A stretch of 64,000 bases of DNA from Caballeronia pedi. GTDB lineage: Bacteria; Pseudomonadota; Gammaproteobacteria; Burkholderiales; Burkholderiaceae. Positions 37,032 to 44,937 of the stretch are shown in pieces (within the stretch, counting starts at the first letter, position 1; each line of letters opens with the position of its first letter). The notes below the pieces were generated by a model. That model saw only the letters and a program-made list of their open reading frames with translations. It was not told the DNA's origin and did not search any database. Both the position numbers and the translations under genes were made by a program. The stretch spans positions 186,001 to 250,000 of the forward strand of contig NZ_FCOE02000001.1 of assembly GCF_001544915.2 (NCBI RefSeq), in the 5' to 3' direction.

Positions 37032-37724
37032 ATGTTTGAGCACGTAACAATCGTCCTGACCGCACTAAATGAAATGAGGCCGCACACTCCGCCAAAATTA
37101 CGATCTTCCTTCGAAACCCGTATGCAGCGCTCGTCTACATACTTGCTTGTCGCCAGTGGATTTGCTTTTGCATGTTTGATCGGGTTTGCGGTTCGTGTCA
37201 CTTTTGGGCAACCGCTAACGGGCTGGCCTCGTCTGATCGCTCTGTCAGTCGGGTTGTTATCGCAAGTGCTTGCGCTGCTGGCGATCGTTGTACAGACTAT
37301 CCCGTCGATTCTGAATTCGCTTTTCTTCAGAAAGTACGCCTTTCGCCGCCTGCTTTGCGAACTCGAGCGCGACTCCGAATACGCGGGCAGGCTTGCTCGG
37401 TACAAGCGGTCCGCCTTGGAGCAAGCCGATCAGTATCTGATGGCGATCACCGAACGCAGAAAGCTCTTCCTGGGTGCAATCGTCGGAAGTCCGGAGAAGG
37501 TTGCGTTGCTTTCCCTTGTCGCAATGGGCTGGTCCGTATATAAGGAAGTGCCCTCGGGGCCGAGCAACTGGATCACCTTGACAATTCAATACGGGGTTGC
37601 ACTTCTGGGAGGGCTTGCCTTTGGCTCGCTGCTCGTGAATTCGGTTATACGCCGTTATGCCTATCAGCGAGACTTACTCGCACTCGCGCTCGCCAAACTT
37701 GGGCAAGACCGTAACGCTGAATAG
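37032..37724 (+). CDS. Unrecognised protein with four predicted membrane helices
   Basis: A 230-residue protein I do not recognise. Hydrophobic stretches near 36-58, 66-90, 155-175 and 185-208 suggest four membrane helices in two pairs. A basic, helical cytoplasmic loop (about 95-145, including RKYAFRRLLCELERDSEYAGRL and YLMAITERRKLF) separates them. AAGGGAAA precedes the ATG. Base and codon use are visibly less GC-rich than its neighbours (more TTT, TCT, ATA-type codons), hinting at acquisition. It stands alone between two conserved minus-strand units and converges with pntB. It shows no catalytic motif. Confidence 0.75.
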   Translation: MFEHVTIVLTALNEMRPHTPPKLRSSFETRMQRSSTYLLVASGFAFACLIGFAVRVTFGQPLTGWPRLIALSVGLLSQVLALLAIVVQTIPSILNSLFFRKYAFRRLLCELERDSEYAGRLARYKRSALEQADQYLMAITERRKLFLGAIVGSPEKVALLSLVAMGWSVYKEVPSGPSNWITLTIQYGVALLGGLAFGSLLVNSVIRRYAYQRDLLALALAKLGQDRNAE

Positions 37725-37737
37725 TTCCTTCGTTCGT

Positions 37738-37765
37738 CCGTGCGGCGCGGTGAATCGCCGCACGG
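37738..37765. terminator. Hairpin between the membrane protein gene and pntB
   Basis: CCGTGCGGCG and CGCCGCACGG form a perfect 10-bp stem with an 8-nt loop between convergent stops. No T-run is adjacent on either strand, so its terminator strength is doubtful. Confidence 0.5.
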
Positions 37766-37782
37766 AATGTACCGCAATATCG

Positions 37783-39225
37783 TTACTCCACCGCCTTCAT
37801 CATCTCCTCCACTACCTTCTTCGCATCGCCGAACACCATCATCGTCTTGTCCATATAGAACAGTTCGTTGTCGAGGCCGGCGTATCCCGCCGCCATCGAC
37901 CGCTTGTTCACGATGATCGTCCGCGCCTTGTACGCCTCGAGAATCGGCATGCCCGCGATCGGCGATTTCGGGTCGGTCTTCGCAGCCGGATTCACCACGT
38001 CGTTCGCCCCGAGCACCAGCACGACATCCGTCTGGCCGAACTCGCTGTTGATCTCGTCCATCTCCTGCACCATCTCGTACGGCACTTCGGCTTCGGCCAG
38101 GAGCACGTTCATGTGCCCCGGCATCCGTCCCGCGACCGGGTGAATCGCGTACCGCACGTCGATGCCCTTCTCGACCAGCTTGTCCGTCAGCTCCTTCAAC
38201 GCGTGCTGCGCGCGCGCCACAGCGAGACCATAGCCCGGCACGATCACCACGCTTTCCGCATTGCCGAGCATGAACGCGGCGTCATCGGCGGAACCGGATT
38301 TGACCGGACGCTGCTCCGTCGCACCGCCCACGGCCGCGCCGCCCGCCTCGCCGCCGAAGCCGCCGAGAATCACGTTGAAGAACGACCGGTTCATCGCCTT
38401 GCACATGATGTACGACAGAATCGCACCCGACGAACCGACCAGCGAACCCGCGATGATCAGCATCGGATTGTTCAGCGAGAAGCCGATGCCCGCCGCCGCC
38501 CAGCCCGAGTACGAGTTCAGCATCGACACGACCACCGGCATGTCCGCGCCGCCGATCGGAATGATGATCAGCACGCCCAGCGCGAACGCGATCAGCGTCA
38601 TGATGATGAACGGCAGCCACGATTCGGTGAGCATGAAGATCACGCCGAAGCCGATCATCGCGATGGCGAGCAACAAGTTGATCAGATGCTGGCCCGAGTA
38701 CGTGACCGGCGCGCCCTGAAACAGCCGGAACTTGTACTTGCCCGACAGCTTGCCGAACGCGATGACCGAACCCGAGAACGTGATCGCGCCGACGAACGTG
38801 CCGATGAACAACTCGACGCGATTGCCATACGGAATCGGATCGCCGGGCGGCGCGAGTCCGAATGCAGCCGGCTCCGCAACCACGCCATACGCGATACACA
38901 CGGCCGCGAGACCGATCAGCGAGTGCATGGCCGCGACGAGCTCGGGCATCTTGGTCATCTCGACCTTCGCCGCGATATACGCGCCTGCGCCGCCGCCGAC
39001 GATCAGCGCGACGAACAGCAGCGACAGCCCGAGCGCCAGATTGGCTTCGAGATACGCGGCCTGCTTCACGATCAGCGCGAGCGTGGTGAGAATGGCGATC
39101 GCCATGCCCGTCATGCCGAACGTGTTGCCGATGCGCGCGGTCTTCGGATTGGACAAGCCCTTGAGCGCCTGGATGAAACACACCGAGGCGACGAGGTAGA
39201 GGAGTGTGACGACATTAAGGCTCAT
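37783..39225 (-). CDS. pntB: NAD(P) transhydrogenase subunit beta
   Basis: A 480-residue proton-translocating transhydrogenase beta subunit. About eight membrane helices (to about residue 270) are followed by the NADP-binding domain, seen in VIVPGYGLAVARAQHALKEL, YAIHPVAGRMPGHMNVLLAEA and VLVLGANDVVNP. The start ATG overlaps the stop of the small alpha-2 gene (TAATG). With PntAA and PntAB it couples proton movement to hydride transfer from NADH to NADP+. Confidence 0.96.
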   Translation of the reverse strand: MSLNVVTLLYLVASVCFIQALKGLSNPKTARIGNTFGMTGMAIAILTTLALIVKQAAYLEANLALGLSLLFVALIVGGGAGAYIAAKVEMTKMPELVAAMHSLIGLAAVCIAYGVVAEPAAFGLAPPGDPIPYGNRVELFIGTFVGAITFSGSVIAFGKLSGKYKFRLFQGAPVTYSGQHLINLLLAIAMIGFGVIFMLTESWLPFIIMTLIAFALGVLIIIPIGGADMPVVVSMLNSYSGWAAAGIGFSLNNPMLIIAGSLVGSSGAILSYIMCKAMNRSFFNVILGGFGGEAGGAAVGGATEQRPVKSGSADDAAFMLGNAESVVIVPGYGLAVARAQHALKELTDKLVEKGIDVRYAIHPVAGRMPGHMNVLLAEAEVPYEMVQEMDEINSEFGQTDVVLVLGANDVVNPAAKTDPKSPIAGMPILEAYKARTIIVNKRSMAAGYAGLDNELFYMDKTMMVFGDAKKVVEEMMKAVE

Positions 39226-39545
39226 TACACGCCCTCCTTGCTGGCGATCTTCTTCGGCTCTTTCTTCTTGAACATCTCCAGCATTCGCCTTGTGACGAGA
39301 AAGCCGCCGAACACGTTCACCGCGGCGAGCAGCACGGCGAGCGTGCCGAAAAACTTGCCCGCCACGCCGACCGTCAGGCCGACCGCGAGCATCGCGCCGA
39401 CGATGACGATCGCCGAGATCGCGTTGGTCACGGCCATCAGCGGCGTATGCAGCGCGGGCGTGACGTTCCACACCACGTGATAGCCGACATAAATGGCCAG
39501 CACGAAGATGATGAGGTTGATCACCGTGTGATTGATGACATCCAT
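39225..39545 (-). CDS. pntAB: NAD(P) transhydrogenase alpha subunit 2 (membrane part)
   Basis: A 106-residue membrane protein with three to four hydrophobic segments. It corresponds to the C-terminal membrane part of the single-chain enterobacterial PntA; in this lineage the alpha subunit is encoded by two genes. Characteristic segments are [25 protein letters not shown]-like and [23 protein letters not shown]. The ATG at 39545 is chosen; the open frame reaches 16 codons further. It is coupled to pntB by a one-base overlap. Confidence 0.93.
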   Translation of the reverse strand: MDVINHTVINLIIFVLAIYVGYHVVWNVTPALHTPLMAVTNAISAIVIVGAMLAVGLTVGVAGKFFGTLAVLLAAVNVFGGFLVTRRMLEMFKKKEPKKIASKEGV

Positions 39546-39564
39546 GTGCGTCTCCGTATCGGCG

Positions 39565-40710
39565 TTAAGCGGCCGGACGCGTGACTTGTCCATCGCGGCA
39601 CTGGAGCGTGGCCGCGACGATGTCGTCCGCGAGGTCGATGTTGAGCGTGCCTTCCTTGGTCAGAATGAGCTTGAGGAAGTCCAGAAGATTGCGGGCGTAG
39701 AGCGCGGAGGCATCGGCGCCGACCATCGAAGCGAGATTCGTATGGCCGACGATATGCACGCCGTGCTTCATCACCACCTGATCGACTTCGGTGAGCGGGC
39801 AGTTGCCGCCTTTGCGTCCCTCGAACTCGGGACCGCGTCCGGCGGCGAGATCGATGATCACGGAGCCCGGCTTCATGTGCTTGACCGTTTCGACGGAAAT
39901 CAGCGTCGGCGCGGGGCGGCCGGGAATCAGCGCAGTCGAGATGACGATGTCCGCCGCCTTCGCACGCTCGTGCACCTGCGCCGCTTGCCGCGCGAGCCAG
40001 CTTGGCGGCATCGGGCGCGCATAGCCGCCGACGCCGACCGCCGCCTCGCGTTCCTCGTCGGTTTCGAAAGGCACGTCGACGAACTTGCCGCCGAGCGATT
40101 CGATCTGCTCCTTCACGGCGGGGCGCACGTCGGACGCTTCGACGACCGCGCCGAGACGCTTGGCCGTCGCAATCGCCTGCAGGCCCGCTACACCCGCGCC
40201 GAGCACGAGCACGCGCGCCGCCTTCACGGTGCCGGCGGCGGTCATCAGCATCGGCATGAAGCGCTGGTAATACTGGCAGGCCATCAGCACCGCCTTGTAC
40301 CCGGCGATGTTCGCCTGCGACGAGAGCACGTCGAGACTTTGCGCGCGCGTCGTGCGCGGCGCGGCTTCGAGCGCGAACGCGGTGACACCCGACGATGCGA
40401 GCCGCGCGGTGTTCTCCGTATTGAATGGATCGAGCATGCCGATGAGCACGGCGCCCGGCTTGAGCATCGCCAGTTCGCTTTCGCTCGGCGACTGCACCTT
40501 GAGGACGATCTCGGCGGAAAAGGCCGTGGCGGCATCGACGAGATCCGCGCCCGCTTGCGCGAAGGCATCGTCGATATAGCTTGCCGGCAAGCCCGCACCG
40601 CTCTGGACAGAAACGCGATGTCCTTGCGTGACGAGCTTTTTGACCGTTTCGGGCGTGGCGGCGACGCGCGCCTCGTTCGCCCGCGTTTCTGCAGGCACTC
40701 CAATATGCAT
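39565..40710 (-). CDS. pntAA: NAD(P) transhydrogenase alpha subunit 1 (NAD-binding part)
   Basis: A 381-residue soluble NAD(H)-binding subunit related to alanine dehydrogenase. It begins [23 protein letters not shown] and carries the Rossmann motif [22 protein letters not shown] and the loop [18 protein letters not shown] that contacts the beta subunit. AGGAG lies about 9 nt before the ATG at 40710. It is first in the pntAA-pntAB-pntB operon. Confidence 0.96.
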   Translation of the reverse strand: MHIGVPAETRANEARVAATPETVKKLVTQGHRVSVQSGAGLPASYIDDAFAQAGADLVDAATAFSAEIVLKVQSPSESELAMLKPGAVLIGMLDPFNTENTARLASSGVTAFALEAAPRTTRAQSLDVLSSQANIAGYKAVLMACQYYQRFMPMLMTAAGTVKAARVLVLGAGVAGLQAIATAKRLGAVVEASDVRPAVKEQIESLGGKFVDVPFETDEEREAAVGVGGYARPMPPSWLARQAAQVHERAKAADIVISTALIPGRPAPTLISVETVKHMKPGSVIIDLAAGRGPEFEGRKGGNCPLTEVDQVVMKHGVHIVGHTNLASMVGADASALYARNLLDFLKLILTKEGTLNIDLADDIVAATLQCRDGQVTRPAA

Positions 40711-40918
40711 CTTCAATTCTCCTGTCTTTGTTGCCTTCGTCACCGGGCAAGGGCTTAGGAAGGCTTAAGGCTGAGTTTTTATTTCAAATGCTGGAACTTA
40801 CGGCTATCGCAACTGTAACCGAAGATTGCGTGCGCAAGAATGCGATCCGGCACTCGTTCCGCTTTCGGCGCTCAGCGCTTACCCTTAGGACGGCCGGGCG
40901 GGAACGCCGCCGGGACGG

Positions 40919-40924
40919 TAAAAT
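40919..40924 (+). promoter_or_regulatory. Minus-10-like TAAAAT just before the Nudix start
   Basis: TAAAAT would place the transcription start at about 40931, two bases before the ATG. No Shine-Dalgarno sequence is present. The arrangement suggests a leaderless mRNA, although a minus-35 is not evident. Confidence 0.35.
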
Positions 40925-40932
40925 ATCTGACC

Positions 40933-41415
40933 ATGAAATCAGATACTTGGGCCCCCCACGTTACGGTGGCTGCCGTCGTCGAGCGCGACGGGCGCTTTCT
41001 CGTCATCGAAGAGCACACGTCGGCAGGGCTGCGAATCAACCAACCGGCCGGTCACCTCGAAGCGGGCGAAACGCTCGTCGAAGCGGTGATTCGCGAGACG
41101 CTCGAAGAAACGGCGCATCGCTTCGAGCCGGAGGCGCTCGTCGGCGCGTACATGACGCACTTCACGGGGCCGGGACGGGATGTCACGTATCTGCGCTTCA
41201 CGTTCTGCGGCAAGTCGTCGGGCGAAGAGAGCGGTCGTTCGCTCGACGAAGGTATCGTGCGCGCGATGTGGCTCACGGCCGACGAACTGCGCGCGTCGGC
41301 GCAGCGGCATCGCACGCCGCTCGTGATGAAGTGTGTCGAAGATTACCTGTCCGGGCGGCGCGTGCCGCTCGATTTCATTCATACGCATTCGGTCGCGCCG
41401 GTGGTGCGGGCGTGA
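40933..41415 (+). CDS. Nudix hydrolase (NudJ-like)
   Basis: A 160-residue Nudix enzyme. The Nudix box reads [23 protein letters not shown], with alanine replacing the last glycine. Such proteins hydrolyse nucleoside diphosphate derivatives; the closest known group is the NudJ phosphatase acting on thiamine pyrophosphate and nucleotides, often next to mnmA. The ATG at 40933 is chosen because it starts [20 protein letters not shown]; an upstream ATG adds 31 unlikely residues. The mnmA gene follows after 7 bp. Confidence 0.88.
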   Translation: MKSDTWAPHVTVAAVVERDGRFLVIEEHTSAGLRINQPAGHLEAGETLVEAVIRETLEETAHRFEPEALVGAYMTHFTGPGRDVTYLRFTFCGKSSGEESGRSLDEGIVRAMWLTADELRASAQRHRTPLVMKCVEDYLSGRRVPLDFIHTHSVAPVVRA

Positions 41416-41422
41416 TATCCCT

Positions 41423-42553
41423 ATGAGCAAGCGAAGAGTAGTGGTGGGCATGTCGGGCGGCGTGGATTCGTCCGTGACGGCATGGCTTCTGAAGGAGCAG
41501 GGCTACGACGTGGTCGGCCTCTTCATGAAGAACTGGGAAGACGACGACGACGGCGAATATTGCTCGACCCGGCAGGACTGGATCGACGTGGTATCGGTCG
41601 CGGATCTGATCGGCATCGACGTCGAGGCGGTCAATTTCGCCGCCGAGTACAAGGACCGCGTGTTCGCGGAATTTCTGCGCGAGTATTCGGCCGGCCGTAC
41701 GCCCAACCCCGACGTGCTCTGCAACGCCGAAATCAAGTTCAAGGCGTTCCTCGATCACGCGATGTCGCTCGGCGCGGAAAACATCGCGACGGGTCACTAT
41801 GCGCGCGTGCGCGAGCACGACGGGCTGTTCCAGCTGCTCAAGGCCACCGATTCGACCAAGGATCAGTCGTACTTCCTGCATCGGCTGAATCAGGCGCAAT
41901 TGTCGAAGACGCTGTTCCCGCTCGGCGAAATCCCGAAGACGAAGGTCCGCGAGATTGCCGTGCAGATCGGCCTGCCGAACGCGAAGAAGAAGGATTCGAC
42001 CGGCATCTGCTTCATCGGCGAACGGCCGTTCCGCGAATTCCTCAACCGCTATCTGCCGACCAAACCGGGTCCGATGAAGACGGCCGAAGGCAAGGTCGTC
42101 GGCGAGCATATCGGGCTGGCGTTCTATACGTTCGGGCAGCGCAAGGGCATTGGCATCGGCGGCGCGAAGGATGGCAGCGGCGAGCCGTGGTTCGTCGCCG
42201 GCAAGGACATGGCGAGCAACACGCTATATGTCGTGCAGGGACACGATCATCCGTGGCTCCTGTCGCCGACGCTCGTCGCGGGCAATACGAGCTGGGTCGC
42301 GGGTTTCGCGCCAGACGAAGGCGCGGCGTGCGGCGCCAAGACGCGTTATCGGCAGCAGGACGCGGCGTGCCGTTTCGCCCATGCGGACGACGCCCGGTTC
42401 GCGCTTCATTTCGACGACGCGCAATGGGCCGTGACGCCGGGCCAATCCGCCGTGCTGTATCAGGGCGACGTGTGTCTCGGCGGCGGCATCATCGAGCACG
42501 CTTCGGTGGGGCAGGAATCGTCGCAGGCGGCGTTGCTTTCCGCGGCGCGCTAG
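41423..42553 (+). CDS. mnmA: tRNA-specific 2-thiouridylase MnmA
   Basis: A 376-residue enzyme that adds sulfur to wobble uridine 34 of Lys, Glu and Gln tRNAs. The PP-loop ATP motif is [16 protein letters not shown]. The two catalytic cysteines lie in [12 protein letters not shown] and [16 protein letters not shown]. The central and C-terminal beta domains ([15 protein letters not shown]-like) are present. An in-frame ATG 30 codons upstream lies in the preceding gene, so 41423 is preferred. A terminator follows the stop. Confidence 0.96.
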   Translation: MSKRRVVVGMSGGVDSSVTAWLLKEQGYDVVGLFMKNWEDDDDGEYCSTRQDWIDVVSVADLIGIDVEAVNFAAEYKDRVFAEFLREYSAGRTPNPDVLCNAEIKFKAFLDHAMSLGAENIATGHYARVREHDGLFQLLKATDSTKDQSYFLHRLNQAQLSKTLFPLGEIPKTKVREIAVQIGLPNAKKKDSTGICFIGERPFREFLNRYLPTKPGPMKTAEGKVVGEHIGLAFYTFGQRKGIGIGGAKDGSGEPWFVAGKDMASNTLYVVQGHDHPWLLSPTLVAGNTSWVAGFAPDEGAACGAKTRYRQQDAACRFAHADDARFALHFDDAQWAVTPGQSAVLYQGDVCLGGGIIEHASVGQESSQAALLSAAR

Positions 42554-42578
42554 AGTCCGGCAGGTCGGTTCATCCACG

Positions 42579-42604
42579 AGCCCCGGCTGTGTCCGGGGCT
42601 TTTC
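42579..42604 (+). terminator. Intrinsic terminator of mnmA
   Basis: AGCCCCGG pairs with CCGGGGCT around a 6-nt loop and is followed by TTTT, separating mnmA from the TetR gene. Confidence 0.85.
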
Positions 42605-42646
42605 ATTTTCCTATCGGTCCGATAAAAGCTTTTTTGATACAAGCGC

Positions 42647-42675
42647 TTGACCGTCTATCTAGTGGTAGATAAATT
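42647..42675 (+). promoter_or_regulatory. tetR promoter containing operator copy 1
   Basis: TTGACC (42647-42652), a 17-bp spacer and TAAATT (42670-42675) form the promoter. The perfect palindrome TATCTA-GTGG-TAGATA (42656-42671) fills the spacer, so a bound repressor would exclude RNA polymerase. This is the expected layout for an autorepressed TetR gene. Confidence 0.75.
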
Positions 42676-42706
42676 ACGCACATCGAAGGCAGGGACAATC
42701 GCACAA

Positions 42707-43264
42707 ATGGACAAGAACACGGTACGCGAAGCGCTGCTGGACCACGCCCAGACGTTGTTGATGACGCGCGGCTACAACGGTTTCAGCTACCGCGATCTGT
42801 CCGATCTCGTCGGTGTGAAGACGTCCAGCATCCACTATTACTTTCCGACCAAGGAAGATCTCGCGCTCGAAGCCGTCAACGCGTACAGCGCGGACCTGAT
42901 GTCGTCGATCTACGCCATCGACAGTTCCGCCCCGGCCGACAAGAAGCTGGACCGATACGCCAGGCTGTTCGGGCGGATCATCGGCGGGGGCAATCAGATC
43001 TGTCTGTGCGGCATGCTCGCGTCGGATATCGAATCGTTGCCGGAGAAGGTGCGCTACGCGGTCCAGTCGTTCTACAAGGCCAACGAGAACTGGCTGGCGA
43101 AAGTGCTTGCCGAAGGCGAGGCGCAGGACACGCTCGATGCCGGCGGCAATCCGGAAGCCGCAGCCCGCAGGCTGTACGCGGCATTTCAGGGCAGCCTGCT
43201 CGCGTGCCGCCTGTTCCAGACACGCGCGCGGCTCGAAGAAATTGCGGACGCCGTGCGCCGGTAG
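42707..43264 (+). CDS. TetR family transcriptional regulator (NemR/AcuR-like)
   Basis: A 185-residue TetR repressor. The N-terminal helix-turn-helix is FSYRDLSDLVGVKTSSIHYYFPTKEDLALE. The ligand domain contains NQICLCGMLASDIESLPEKVR, whose paired cysteines resemble those of the NemR/AcuR group, which sense reactive electrophiles; sensing is therefore plausible but unproven. The ATG at 42707 lies after the predicted promoter; an ATG at 42647 would start inside the minus-35. Three matching palindromes lie around the gene. The downstream glutathione transferase fits a detoxification theme. Confidence 0.88.
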   Translation: MDKNTVREALLDHAQTLLMTRGYNGFSYRDLSDLVGVKTSSIHYYFPTKEDLALEAVNAYSADLMSSIYAIDSSAPADKKLDRYARLFGRIIGGGNQICLCGMLASDIESLPEKVRYAVQSFYKANENWLAKVLAEGEAQDTLDAGGNPEAAARRLYAAFQGSLLACRLFQTRARLEEIADAVRR

Positions 43265-43316
43265 ATAACCCTGTGGATAACCTTGTGAAAAACCCGTGGA
43301 CCGATGTCGGATCATC

Positions 43317-43332
43317 TATCTTTGGATAGATA
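43317..43332. promoter_or_regulatory. Operator-like palindrome, copy 2
   Basis: TATCTT-TGGA-TAGATA matches copy 1 in spacing and in 11 of 12 arm bases. It lies about 50 bp after the tetR stop, with no start codon or clear promoter nearby. Confidence 0.6.
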
Positions 43333-43462
43333 GATTTTGGCGGAAAAAGCCAGTTATTCGATCCTCGATGCGCTTCGTTCGCCGAAGTGGCCAGTCATTC
43401 CACTTCATGCGAAGAAAAAACGCGCATCGCACGGTCATATGGTTCTACCGTTTCCGGTTGTC

Positions 43463-43478
43463 TATCTAGTCGTAGATG
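43463..43478. promoter_or_regulatory. Operator-like palindrome, copy 3
   Basis: TATCTA-GTCG-TAGATG matches copy 1 in 11 of 12 arm bases and shares its GTC left flank. It lies just downstream of the glutathione transferase stop, on the side away from that gene's promoter. Confidence 0.6.
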
Positions 43479-43493
43479 GAATTTGATATCGCG

Positions 43494-44105
43494 TCAGACC
43501 GGAGCCGTATCGACGAACGACTGACGCTGCGAAATGCGTGCGTAGTATTTGTCGAGATTCGGATGCGCTTCGCGCCAGTTGATATCGGGCATGCGGAAGT
43601 CGAGGTAGCCGAGCGCGCAGCCACACGCGATATCCGCAAGCGTGAAGCGGTTCGCCGAACACCACTGCTTCGAGCCGATGCCCCGTGCCATCGCGCGCAA
43701 GCCGTCCTCGATCTTGTGGCGCTGACGCGCGATCCATTTCTCGCTGCGATGCGCTTCCTCACGCAACACGCCTTCGAGACGCGTCAGCACGGCGGCGTCG
43801 AGCATGCCGTCGGCGAGCGCCTCCCAGCAACGCACTTCGGTGCGCTCGCGGCGCTCCTGCGGCAGCAGCTTGCCGACAGGCGTGAGCGTGTCCACGTACT
43901 CGCAGATGACGCGCGAATCGAACACCGCTTCGCCGTCGTCGAGAATGAGGCACGGCACCTTGCCGAGCGGGTTGTAGTCGTGGATCTTCGAATCGGATGC
44001 CCAGACGTCCTCGAGCACCAGTTCGCAGTCGATCTTCTTCTCCGCCATGACGATCCGCACCTTGCGGACGAACGGGCTGGGATGCGAACCGATCAGTTTC
44101 ATCAT
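43494..44105 (-). CDS. Glutathione S-transferase family protein
   Basis: A 203-residue glutathione transferase. The N-terminal thioredoxin-like domain (1-80) has SPFVRKVRIVMAEKKI, VPCLILDDGEAVFDSRVICEYVD, where the cis-proline and the DSR pair bind glutathione. The C-terminal helical domain carries FTLADIACGCALGYLDFR. An N-terminal serine near SPF could be the catalytic residue. Methionines 1 and 2 are both possible starts. It converges with the TetR gene. Its substrate is unknown. Confidence 0.9.
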   Translation of the reverse strand: MMKLIGSHPSPFVRKVRIVMAEKKIDCELVLEDVWASDSKIHDYNPLGKVPCLILDDGEAVFDSRVICEYVDTLTPVGKLLPQERRERTEVRCWEALADGMLDAAVLTRLEGVLREEAHRSEKWIARQRHKIEDGLRAMARGIGSKQWCSANRFTLADIACGCALGYLDFRMPDINWREAHPNLDKYYARISQRQSFVDTAPV

Positions 44106-44232
44106 CTAATTTTCACGGTTGATTCGGAATTCGGGCGACGACGATCTTAACCGGGCGCGCACGAACCATCGGCAAATTAGAGATAGCGGCGCTGGACAAT
44201 GTCGTCTGTGGACAACATCGGCTGCGGAAGAC

Positions 44233-44937
44233 TCATTGCGTGGCGGCGGTCGTCGCGGCGCTCGCGGACGGACACGGCAGAACCTGCGCGGCAGTGGGTT
44301 TCGTGACCGCGCCGCTCTTGCCCTTCGTGGTCGCGGCCGGCGTGCTCGCGCTTGCGTGCGGCAATGAACTCAGACTGCGCACGCCCGCGGAAATCGCGGA
44401 GGCGAGCGCATCGACCGCCTTGCGATGGCCGTCGACGAGTGCGTCATAACCCGTACCCACGCGCTCCTGCGCGACGGTTCGGCACGTCAGCACGGTATCC
44501 GATCCCGCGGCGCGCACGCTCCACACGGCGTCGATCACGGCCTGCGAGCCCGGCCACGATTCGAAGCGCTGCACGTTCACCTTCACGCGATACACCGGCA
44601 CCGATTCCGGATGCGGCGTGCCGTAGACATCGATCGCGCCGAGCTGCTGCGTGAGATCGGCGGACAGCGCGCGGCGCACTTCGTCGCCGGGCAGCGACGC
44701 CCAGCGTTCTTCTTCGAGCACGCGCACCTGCGCGGGACTCGTCTGCACGACCAACTGATTTTTCGCGACCTGCTGCGGCATGTCGACGGGCGCCAGTTCG
44801 AAATAGAACGAAGCGGGCGTGGACGGCACGGGCCGCGCCTCGCCGCCGCCGAGCGTGTAGAACCGGCTCGACGGCGAAGCGCAGGCGGCGAGCATGGCCG
44901 CCGCGCCCAGGATCGATATCAACGAGCCGAACTTCAT
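44233..44937 (-). CDS. pqiC: PqiC-like outer-membrane lipoprotein
   Basis: A 234-residue ABC-type transport auxiliary lipoprotein. The lipobox is MLAAC (cysteine about 19), so the mature protein would be lipid-anchored. The PqiC domain runs from FYTLGGG to about residue 190 and is followed by a low-complexity Ala/Ser/Thr/Lys tail. In E. coli PqiC anchors the PqiB tube to the outer membrane for lipid transport. Its start overlaps the pqiB stop by 4 bases. Confidence 0.88.
   Translation of the reverse strand: MKFGSLISILGAAAMLAACASPSSRFYTLGGGEARPVPSTPASFYFELAPVDMPQQVAKNQLVVQTSPAQVRVLEEERWASLPGDEVRRALSADLTQQLGAIDVYGTPHPESVPVYRVKVNVQRFESWPGSQAVIDAVWSVRAAGSDTVLTCRTVAQERVGTGYDALVDGHRKAVDALASAISAGVRSLSSLPHASASTPAATTKGKSGAVTKPTAAQVLPCPSASAATTAATQ

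Noticed and set aside
37016-37039. Seven-codon frame (MKKGNYV) overlapping the start of the unrecognised membrane protein gene
   Set aside because: Too short, and its bases include the ribosome site of the downstream gene; most likely chance.
43272-43280. Perfect DnaA-box sequence TGTGGATAA after the TetR gene
   Set aside because: A single 9-mer with no companions, AT-rich unwinding region or replication gene; not evidence for an origin.
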